Positions 31,139 through 37,247 of a DNA stretch of 37,247 nucleotides are shown in pieces. Location of the stretch: NCBI RefSeq assembly GCF_010993965.1, contig NZ_WIXM01000034.1:1-37247 (forward strand), read 5' to 3'. Under the pieces are notes generated by a model, which saw nothing but the letters and a program-made list of their open reading frames with translations, did not search any database and was not told the origin of the DNA. Both the position numbers and the translations under genes were made by a program. Source of the stretch: Gracilibacillus sp. YIM 98692. GTDB lineage: Bacteria > Bacillota > Bacilli > Bacillales > Amphibacillaceae. Position 1 is the first letter of the stretch. Every line of letters begins with the position of its first letter.

Positions 31139-31303
31139 TTATCTAAACATGATAAAGCAAGTGGCACTAAAGATCAGAAGAGGAATTAGTGCTAATATTG
31201 CCATACCACCAAGCTTGTTCCCTGACTGAAAGGTTTGCATGCTAAAAATGATGCAGCGATACACAATAAACAGTGTTAAAAAAATTAGAAATAGTAATGA
31301 CAA
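31139..31303 (-). CDS. Small two-helix membrane protein at end of ger operon
   Basis: A 54-residue frame starting with TTG, one base after the gerXC stop codon, with a GTGAGGG site upstream that overlaps the gerXC end. The translation (MSLLFLIFLTLFIVYRCIIF ... GGMAILALIPLLIFSATCFI) has two hydrophobic helices joined by a short polar loop (QTFQSGNK). Some gerA-type operons carry a fourth, D-type gene encoding a small two-helix membrane protein that modulates receptor function; position, size and topology fit. The sequence itself is not one I recognise. Its TAA overlaps the tRNA-Arg terminator T-run. Confidence 0.6.
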   Translation of the reverse strand: MSLLFLIFLTLFIVYRCIIFSMQTFQSGNKLGGMAILALIPLLIFSATCFIMFR

Positions 31304-31304
31304 A

Positions 31305-32549
31305 TTAATCCCTCACTTCTGATACATTGGAATCATCAAACATTTTTCCGAATTCTAATTTATCTAGTTTGAAGGTTATTTCAACCTCTGCATTTGGATA
31401 AATATTTTTATTCCAGTCTGCTTCTTCATAGGATGGCACATCTTTAAAATGTTTCCTGACATATAGTGACCAATAAAATGGATCCGTGCTATATTGCTCC
31501 TGTGATTTCTTGACAAGCTGTTTGGCTTTTTCCTCTAATCTATTTGTAATATTTTCTTTTAAAATCTTTCGATATTTCTGTATTTGTGAATAGTTAATCA
31601 GGCTTTGTATCCCTATTATTTCTACTTGATATTCTACGTCTACCTTTATTTTTGCAGTTTTCCCTTTTTGATAATCAATGTTAATTTGCGGTTTGTTTTT
31701 TTGTGCATAATTATAGGAAACTCGATATTCTGGTTGCAGCGGGTCAGGTATTGTCGCTAAGAAGGTGTCCATATCATGAGTTTTGTCTAAAATATGAGCA
31801 AAACGTGTCTCTTCCCCATTTAAAATATCAATCATTTTCCCTTCTTTAAAGACAGCAGATCCCATAAATTGTGTAGGAGAACCGCCTATTTGAGGTATTT
31901 CGCCAGCAATATAGTTATCTTCATATCCTCTTTCTTTCTCCTTTGATTGTTCTGTTGTGGCATATACTGCTAAAAAAACATCGGCATCTCCCTCTGTAAT
32001 TTGAAAAAATCGATGTAAAGTAGCTTGAGGTATAATACCGGTTTGAGCCGCTCTAGAAAGCATGAAATTATAGAATTTATGTGGCCGTTTTTCCATGGTT
32101 GGTTCATTATTACGTATAAAATCTTCAGCGGGTTCTTTGGAAACGACTAATTCAACGGCTCTTCTGATTTGCGGACTGCGGGATGCGGATTGAATTACAC
32201 TTAAAAATTTATCCGATCTAGCTATTTCCTCTGATGCAACAATAATTTTTGTATGATCCAGGGTAATTTTTTTAGCGACAACAGAGTTTGCTGTATAGGT
32301 GGCAGTTAAGATATCTGTCCCAATTACTGATACGATTTCAGCTGGTGGTTCGCCCTCACCGCCTTGGGCCGTTGCTGAACCGACTTCAGGATTGGCAATT
32401 TCGAAAGTAAACAAATATTGATTTTCTTGGTCAGTTGTATCTATTCCAATTGCCATTACATACGATTGCTGCTCTAATTCAATTCGGTCATAACAACCAA
32501 AAAGAAGGAGTAATGGAATGAGAAAGAAAAGAGCTTTTAATAGGTTCAT
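31305..32549 (-). CDS. Germination receptor C subunit, Ger(x)C lipoprotein
   Basis: The 414-residue lipoprotein subunit of a GerA-type nutrient germinant receptor in the spore inner membrane. The ATG at 32549 overlaps the gerXB stop (ATGA) and has an AAAGGAGA site within gerXB; a longer frame to 32585 is rejected. The signal peptide ends in lipobox LLFGC (Cys19), followed by YDRIELEQQSYVMAIGID, a hallmark of the family. GSATAQGGEGEPP, RSPQIRRAVELVVSKEPAEDF and the C-terminal PNAEVEITFKLDK are typical GerAC features. It is third in gerXA-XB-XC. Confidence 0.93.
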   Translation of the reverse strand: MNLLKALFFLIPLLLLFGCYDRIELEQQSYVMAIGIDTTDQENQYLFTFEIANPEVGSATAQGGEGEPPAEIVSVIGTDILTATYTANSVVAKKITLDHTKIIVASEEIARSDKFLSVIQSASRSPQIRRAVELVVSKEPAEDFIRNNEPTMEKRPHKFYNFMLSRAAQTGIIPQATLHRFFQITEGDADVFLAVYATTEQSKEKERGYEDNYIAGEIPQIGGSPTQFMGSAVFKEGKMIDILNGEETRFAHILDKTHDMDTFLATIPDPLQPEYRVSYNYAQKNKPQINIDYQKGKTAKIKVDVEYQVEIIGIQSLINYSQIQKYRKILKENITNRLEEKAKQLVKKSQEQYSTDPFYWSLYVRKHFKDVPSYEEADWNKNIYPNAEVEITFKLDKLEFGKMFDDSNVSEVRD

Positions 32550-33634
32550 TTTCTTAGATCTCCTTTCATTAATGCAATCCCCCATAATAAAAAGGGAAGA
32601 AAAATAAAAAAAGGAGACATGATCATAAATAATGTTTCTCGTAAAACAAGTTCATTCATAATAGAATTAAAAGGCATAAGACCAATGGTTACAACTAAAA
32701 AAGCTAGTGGTAATAAGACTGGATCAAAGTTTTGAATGTTAAATATCGTTCCAAAAATCCAGCCCGCGGCATATAACAAAATCATAAATTTGAGATAAGC
32801 AGCAATTAACCAAAAAATCATAAAAATAGTTTCAATATTGGTAAAAAAGCTGCCAAAGTTCACATATTGGGTAATATCATGAAACGGAAAGGCCAATTTT
32901 TGAATCGAGTTATAATCAAATACGGAAACATAAATAAAATAAAACAATATGATTAGAAAAAAACCATAGGTAAATGCTATAACAATTCCTTTACGAAACA
33001 TTTCTGTTTGTTTTGCTGCTTGATAGGCAATTAAGAAAAAAAAGATTTCGGAAAACATGGCTGCTTTTTGATAACCTTGATTTAGCAAATGATCTAACCC
33101 AGAACCAAAAATAGGATAAATACGTTCTACGACAATATCCCCCCATATTAAGACAATAATAAGAAAAGTAAAGAAATTTAAAACAAAAAAAGATATCCAA
33201 GATGTAAAACCAATCACTTCAATTCCTTTTTTAGCACCAAAAAAAACAATACCAAAAAAAATGATAAAGATAAGGTCTGATGGCGTTTCAGGGAAATAAA
33301 GCAGTTTAATTTGTTCCACATAGTTTCGGCTATCAAGTGTCATGGCGAAGAAGGCAAATAAAAATAGTATGAAACCAATCAATTTCCCAAACCATTGTCC
33401 TAATATAGATTCAAACAACTCAATGAGATTTTTATTCTCATATTTTTTTAATAAATAAATCATTAAAAGAAAGCCTGGCAGTATTAAAGCAAATGATAAA
33501 ATAGGGATCAGCCAGAACCCGTTTTGTCCTTTTTGAGCTAGCAAAGATGGGGTCGAGTCTGTTAACTTAATGCTAATAATAATTAAGGCCATAGCAAAAA
33601 TCTCTTGTGTTCGTAAATAGCCCCGATTTCCCAT
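32546..33634 (-). CDS. Germination receptor B subunit, GerAB-type permease
   Basis: A 362-residue membrane protein with about ten helices from the spore germination permease family (related to APC transporters), thought to hold the nutrient-binding site. It begins LRTQEIFAMALIIISIKLTDSTPSLLAQ, and the central PIFGSGLDHLLNQGYQ segment is typical of GerAB proteins. It starts 6 bp after the gerXA stop with an AGGGGTGA site and overlaps gerXC by 4 bp. The ligand cannot be told from the sequence. Confidence 0.93.
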   Translation of the reverse strand: MGNRGYLRTQEIFAMALIIISIKLTDSTPSLLAQKGQNGFWLIPILSFALILPGFLLMIYLLKKYENKNLIELFESILGQWFGKLIGFILFLFAFFAMTLDSRNYVEQIKLLYFPETPSDLIFIIFFGIVFFGAKKGIEVIGFTSWISFFVLNFFTFLIIVLIWGDIVVERIYPIFGSGLDHLLNQGYQKAAMFSEIFFFLIAYQAAKQTEMFRKGIVIAFTYGFFLIILFYFIYVSVFDYNSIQKLAFPFHDITQYVNFGSFFTNIETIFMIFWLIAAYLKFMILLYAAGWIFGTIFNIQNFDPVLLPLAFLVVTIGLMPFNSIMNELVLRETLFMIMSPFFIFLPFLLWGIALMKGDLRK

Positions 33635-33640
33635 TATGTA

Positions 33641-35128
33641 TCACCCCTTTTTTTGCTTTTTTTGCAGATCCTTTGGCTTTAAATAATCTGGTCGAAACAA
33701 CTCTTTCTTAACCGACTTACGAAAAACCGTGTCTTTTGATGATAGGAAATGTGGTGACATTGGAGAAAAGAATGGTACTCCATAAGATTTTAGTGACGCA
33801 GCATACATAAAAAACAAAATAAAGGCTCCTGTTAAGGAAAGCATTCCGAACATCCCTGCTGATAAGATAAAAATAAAACGCATTAATCGAACTGTAAAGT
33901 TCATATTGATATCCGCAATAGCAAAGGAAGATAGTCCAGATACTGCTGCTACAATAACAATTATCGGACTAATAATATTTGCTTCTACTGCTGCTTGCCC
34001 TAAAATAAGTGCTCCAACAATACCGATAGTAGGACCTAATGGATTAGGTATACGAACTCCTGCTTCACGGATTAATTCAAAAGCAACTTCCATCATCAAC
34101 ACTTCAACAATAAGCGGAAATGGTACTCGTTCTCTTGAGGCCGTTATAGCTAATAGTAAATCTGGCGGAATCATCTCACTATGAAAATTAGAAACGGCGA
34201 CATAAGTAGCTGATATTAATGTGGTCAGCAAAAAACATATCAATCTAATCGATCGACTAAAGTTTCCATAAAAAAAACGTAAGTATCGGTCTTCTGGCGA
34301 ATGGAAAAAGGACCAAAACGTGACCGGTACAATTAAACAAGCAGAAGAGGTTTCCATTAATAATACGATAAAACCATCCTCTAAATACGATGTTGCTTTA
34401 TCCGGTTTTTCCGTATAAAGTACGCTTGGGATAATCGAGTATGGCCGATCTTCAATGTATTGTTCTAAAATTTCGATATTTCTAACATTATCAACCTTGA
34501 TTTGATTCAGTTTATTTTTGACTTGATTTAATATGTCATCGTTGACGATATCCTTTATATAAAGAATATTCACTTCATTTTTAGAGCGTTCTCCTAATTG
34601 GATGCCTTCATTAATAAGTTGATGGTTATGCAGCTGTTTACGGATTAAAGAAATATTTGAATTGAGAGACTCGGTAAAAGCATCTTGCGGCCCTTTTATG
34701 ACACTTTCATTTTCTGATTTCGAGATATAACGATGTTGAAAATCAGCAACATCCATGGCATAGGCAGTTTCTGATTGGTCGATGAAAAGAATCGCCTTCC
34801 CGCTGTTAATGTTTTCGATGATATCGGAAAAGGAGTTGACTTTTTCAATATTTTCAATGCTTACAATATTACTAATCGATTCTCCCTTATTTTGAAGTAA
34901 AGGTTCCATAATATGTTCATTAATCGTTTTTCCATTAACAATTGAGCTATAATAGCACAAACAAGCTTTCTTTTGATTTGAAAAAAGATTAAAAGTCCTT
35001 ATGGAAAAGTCTTTATTTACCCCATATGAAAAAAGTTTTTTTATTTCTTCCAAATTGGGCTGAAGCGATGTATGTACTGTTTGCTCTTGTTGGTTGTGCT
35101 TTTCTCGTTCAGCTATAAAGCGAGCCAT
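33641..35128 (-). CDS. Germination receptor A subunit, GerAA-type
   Basis: A 495-residue subunit with a large soluble N-terminal region (about 1-285) and a membrane domain. The family blocks are clear: VIKGPQDAFTESLNSNISLIR, then FPLIVEVLMMEVAFELIREA, RIPNPLGPTIGIVGALILGQ and EANIISPIIVIVAAVSGLSS. The ATG at 35128 follows GGGGTGGAG; an ATG seven codons upstream would place that site inside the gene. It heads a leftward operon with gerXB and gerXC and has a sigma-G-like promoter at 35159-35188. The operon runs head-on to replication. Confidence 0.94.
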   Translation of the reverse strand: MARFIAEREKHNQQEQTVHTSLQPNLEEIKKLFSYGVNKDFSIRTFNLFSNQKKACLCYYSSIVNGKTINEHIMEPLLQNKGESISNIVSIENIEKVNSFSDIIENINSGKAILFIDQSETAYAMDVADFQHRYISKSENESVIKGPQDAFTESLNSNISLIRKQLHNHQLINEGIQLGERSKNEVNILYIKDIVNDDILNQVKNKLNQIKVDNVRNIEILEQYIEDRPYSIIPSVLYTEKPDKATSYLEDGFIVLLMETSSACLIVPVTFWSFFHSPEDRYLRFFYGNFSRSIRLICFLLTTLISATYVAVSNFHSEMIPPDLLLAITASRERVPFPLIVEVLMMEVAFELIREAGVRIPNPLGPTIGIVGALILGQAAVEANIISPIIVIVAAVSGLSSFAIADINMNFTVRLMRFIFILSAGMFGMLSLTGAFILFFMYAASLKSYGVPFFSPMSPHFLSSKDTVFRKSVKKELFRPDYLKPKDLQKKQKKG

Positions 35129-35158
35129 TTCTCCACCCCTATATGACAAAGTTAGGGT

Positions 35159-35188
35159 TAGTATGTATCATGTCATAGGATTATATGT
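35159..35188 (-). promoter_or_regulatory. Sigma-G-like promoter of the ger operon
   Basis: On the minus strand CATACTA (35159-35165) matches the sigma-G -10 pattern CATNNTA and lies 18 bp from ACATA (35184-35188), a partial match to the -35. Transcription would start about 24 bp before the gerXA ATG. Forespore expression is the rule for this gene family. Confidence 0.5.
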
Positions 35189-35222
35189 AAGGTGCTCCAT
35201 TCACTTTGTAAATAATGGGAAT

Positions 35223-35241
35223 AAAACGCTTGCGTTATAAT
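35223..35241 (+). promoter_or_regulatory. Palindrome and -10 upstream of acsA
   Basis: AACGCTTGCGTT (a perfect palindrome, weak cre match with three deviations) runs into TATAAT (35236-35241). No good -35 is visible, so the promoter is uncertain; an activator or a second CcpA site may act here. Confidence 0.35.
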
Positions 35242-35288
35242 TTTTATTCGTTAAAATAGAGAGGAAGGCATTTATATTTTATGCTTTT

Positions 35289-35302
35289 TGCAAACGTTTA
35301 CA
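35289..35302. promoter_or_regulatory. cre-like CcpA site upstream of acsA
   Basis: TGCAAACGTTTACA matches the cre consensus TGWAARCGNTWNCA at every position but the third. It lies 20 bp before the acsA start, between the candidate -10 and the ribosome binding site, where CcpA binding would block transcription in rich sugar. Confidence 0.7.
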
Positions 35303-35321
35303 ATTTTAGAGAGGTGATACC

Positions 35322-37037
35322 ATGGATATGACGAAAGTTCCAGCACGTGAAGGAAAATTTAATGTAGGAAATTATGAAGCATTAAGAAAAGGCTTCGATT
35401 GGGAAGAGATTAAAAAAGAATTCAGCTGGTACAAGACCGGAAAAGTAAATATGGCTTATGAAGCAATTGATCGTCATGCTGAAAATCCTCAGAAAAAAGA
35501 TCAAGTTGCTCTTTTATACTCATCACCTGACAGAGAAGAATCACTAACATTTGAAGAATTAAGTAAACGGAGCAATCAAACAGCAAATATTTTTAAAAAA
35601 CATCAAATTGAAAAAGGCGATCGTGTCTTTTTATTTATGCCGCGAAGCCCTGAATTCTATGCTTGCTTCTTTGGTATTTTAAAGATTGGAGCGATTGCAG
35701 GTCCATTATTTGAAGCCTTCATGGAACAGGCTGTAAGAGACCGTTTAGAAGATAGTGAAGCAAAAATGCTGATTACCACTCCACAATTACTAGAGCGTGT
35801 GCCAGTTGATCAACTTCCGCATCTGGAAAAAGTTGTGTTAGTTGGTGCGGAAAATGTAGATGTGGATCAATATGTAGACTTTGATCAGGAAATGGAGCAA
35901 GCATCAGAGGATTTTAATATTGAATGGGTAGACCGTGAGGACGGGATGATCTTACATTATACATCTGGTTCCACTGGTAAGCCAAAAGGTGTATACCATG
36001 TCCATAATGCGATGATCCAACATTATGCTACAGGGAAGTGGGTCATTGATTTAAAAGAAGATGATGTTTATTGGTGTACGGCAGACCCAGGCTGGGTAAC
36101 TGGAACAAGTTACGGCATTTTTGCACCATGGTTAAATGGGGTTACGAATGTGATCAGAGGTGGACGCTTTTCTCCTGAATCATGGTATGAAACATTAGCG
36201 AAATATGACGTTACTATATGGTATACAGCTCCTACTGCGTTACGAAAGCTTGTTAGTGCTGGAGATGACATCGTAAAGCAGTACGATTTATCGAGCTTAC
36301 GTCATATTTTAAGTGTAGGAGAGCCATTAAATCCTGAAGTTATTACATGGGGCTTAAAAACATTAGATTTACGCATTCATGATACATGGTGGATGACTGA
36401 AACAGGTGCTATGCTAATTGTTAATTATCCATGTATGGAAATTCGTCCTGGGTCGATGGGGAAACCTATCCCAGGTGTAGAAGCTGCTATCGTGGATAAC
36501 GAAGGGAATGAACTTCCACCTAATCAGATGGGGAACTTAGCTATTAAAGCAGGTTGGCCATCAATGATGAGAGCGATTTGGAATAACCCAGGTAAATATG
36601 ATAGCTACTTTGTAAATGGCTGGTATGTTTCCGGAGACAGTGCTTATATGGATGAAGACGGCTACTTTTGGTTCCAAGGTCGTCTAGATGATGTGATTAA
36701 CACCTCTGGGGAACGTGTTGGTCCATTTGAAGTAGAAAGTAAGTTGATTGAGCACCCTGCAGTAGCGGAAGCGGGTGTCATTGGTAAACCAGATCCTGAA
36801 CGTGGTGAAATTATTAAAGCATTCGTCTCTCTAAATGATCAATATAAAGAAAGTGAGGAGTTGTTAGAGGATATTCGTAAGTTTGTCAAAACAGGACTTA
36901 GTGCACATGCCGCTCCTCGTGAGATTGAAATTACTAATAATATTCCGAAAACTAGAAGCGGTAAAATTATGCGTCGTCTTCTTAAATCCTGGGAACTAGG
37001 ACTACCAACAGGCGACACATCAACATTAGAAGAATAA
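35322..37037 (+). CDS. acsA: Acetyl-CoA synthetase
   Basis: A 571-residue AMP-forming acetate-CoA ligase that activates acetate for growth or overflow re-use. The adenylate-forming motifs are in order: LHYTSGSTGKPKGV (A3), RHILSVGEPLNPE, DTWWMTETG (A5), WYVSGDSAYMDEDGYFWFQG (A7-A8) and KTRSGKIMRR (A10), whose Lys548 is the catalytic lysine and the usual acetylation target. AGAGGTGA lies before the ATG. It is divergent from the ger operon; in B. subtilis the divergent genes are acuABC, absent here. A cre-like site upstream suggests catabolite repression. Confidence 0.97.
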   Translation: MDMTKVPAREGKFNVGNYEALRKGFDWEEIKKEFSWYKTGKVNMAYEAIDRHAENPQKKDQVALLYSSPDREESLTFEELSKRSNQTANIFKKHQIEKGDRVFLFMPRSPEFYACFFGILKIGAIAGPLFEAFMEQAVRDRLEDSEAKMLITTPQLLERVPVDQLPHLEKVVLVGAENVDVDQYVDFDQEMEQASEDFNIEWVDREDGMILHYTSGSTGKPKGVYHVHNAMIQHYATGKWVIDLKEDDVYWCTADPGWVTGTSYGIFAPWLNGVTNVIRGGRFSPESWYETLAKYDVTIWYTAPTALRKLVSAGDDIVKQYDLSSLRHILSVGEPLNPEVITWGLKTLDLRIHDTWWMTETGAMLIVNYPCMEIRPGSMGKPIPGVEAAIVDNEGNELPPNQMGNLAIKAGWPSMMRAIWNNPGKYDSYFVNGWYVSGDSAYMDEDGYFWFQGRLDDVINTSGERVGPFEVESKLIEHPAVAEAGVIGKPDPERGEIIKAFVSLNDQYKESEELLEDIRKFVKTGLSAHAAPREIEITNNIPKTRSGKIMRRLLKSWELGLPTGDTSTLEE

Positions 37038-37044
37038 AACAGCT

Positions 37045-37079
37045 AAAGCACACATCTTAAAAAGATGTGTGCTTTCTTA
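37045..37079 (+). terminator. Terminator after acsA
   Basis: A perfect 14-bp stem (AAAGCACACATCTT with AAGATGTGTGCTTT) and a 3-base loop are followed by a T-rich tail, 7 bp after the acsA stop. Confidence 0.9.
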
Positions 37080-37100
37080 CTAAGAGCAGAAGTCGTAAAA

Positions 37101-37247
37101 TTCATTCGTAGTATCCATAAACTGCGCAGTAACCTATCAATATTTTCCTCCCTCTCGTTTAAAGATGAGTGCTTAATCGTCGCTGCGGAAAAACACTCGC
37201 TTTCCGGGGGCAGCACCTCAGCCTCCTCACTCACCAAAACCGTTCGC
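37101..37247 (+). repeat. Composite module B plus module A repeat, cut by window end
   Basis: Module B (37101-37132) and the left part of module A (from 37183, CTGCGGAAAAACACTCGCTT) have the same 82-bp spacing as the copy at 29399. The B module is identical over 21 bp to the reverse complement of 47-67. The short frame crossing it yields a peptide (ESECFSA) that also appears, slightly changed, across the other copy, a sign of repeat rather than gene. Confidence 0.75.

Noticed and set aside
30940-31167. 75-codon minus-strand frame over tRNA-Arg
   Set aside because: GPSRIRTCDASFRKRTLYPL is the typical antisense-tRNA peptide, not a gene.
37043-37237. 64-codon minus-strand frame at right end
   Set aside because: It crosses a terminator and a repeat copy, and shares a peptide with the other repeat-derived frame.

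Overview
The window is the replication-origin region of a low-GC Gram-positive, spore-forming bacterium of the Bacillaceae. The gene order (noc-rsmG-mnmG-mnmE-jag-spoIIIJ-rnpA-rpmH, oriC, dnaA-dnaN-yaaA-recF-remB-gyrB-gyrA-guaB-dacA-pdxST-serS) follows Bacillus subtilis closely. Spore genes (spoIIIJ, spo0J/soj, a gerA-type operon) agree. Departures from B. subtilis (YkvI and DUF554 genes beside soj/spo0J, an HD-GYP gene instead of rrnO-yaaC after gyrA, proC after the serS tRNA, a ger operon next to acsA) suggest an Oceanobacillus/Virgibacillus-like genus, but the species cannot be fixed from the sequence alone.

Layout. Positions 1-11872 are all leftward: a DUF951 protein, two membrane proteins, the segregation genes spo0J-soj and noc with a perfect parS site at 5067-5082, the tRNA-modification genes mnmE/mnmG with rsmG, then jag-spoIIIJ-rnpA-rpmH. 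The short rpmH gene (11738-11872) and its promoter are clear. oriC is split around dnaA: a DnaA-box cluster at 12036-12311 upstream, and boxes, a GC-richer spacer, DnaA-trio triplets and an AT-rich unwinding region at 13763-13905 downstream. From dnaA rightward the genes run with replication: sliding clamp, RecF, RemB, gyrase, an HD-GYP-type protein, IMP dehydrogenase, PBP5, PLP synthase, and serS behind a serine T-box leader. After serS come tRNA-Ser(UGA), a repeat-rich 0.6-kb gap, proC and tRNA-Arg(CCU). A leftward (head-on) germination-receptor operon gerXA-XB-XC follows, with a very short fourth gene at its end (31139-31303). The window closes with acsA, which has a cre-like site, and another repeat copy.

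How the genes work together: the core encodes initiation (DnaA, DnaN, RecF, gyrase), origin segregation and nucleoid occlusion (Soj, Spo0J, parS, Noc), and ribosome/tRNA and membrane-insertion functions. The ger operon and acsA share a divergent intergenic region, with a sigma-G-like promoter on the ger side and catabolite-type operators on the acsA side.

Most of the window is conserved and ordinary. The less expected parts are: a family of dispersed palindromic repeats in two recurring modules (A and B), found at both window edges, around proC, after tRNA-Ser, before yaaA and before jag; DnaA boxes upstream of mnmE outside oriC; the unlabelled 54-residue two-helix protein at the end of the ger operon; an HD-GYP protein lacking the histidine of its HD motif; and a perfect 17-bp palindrome overlapping a candidate guaB promoter. 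I found no evidence of a defence system, prophage, insertion sequence or CRISPR array.
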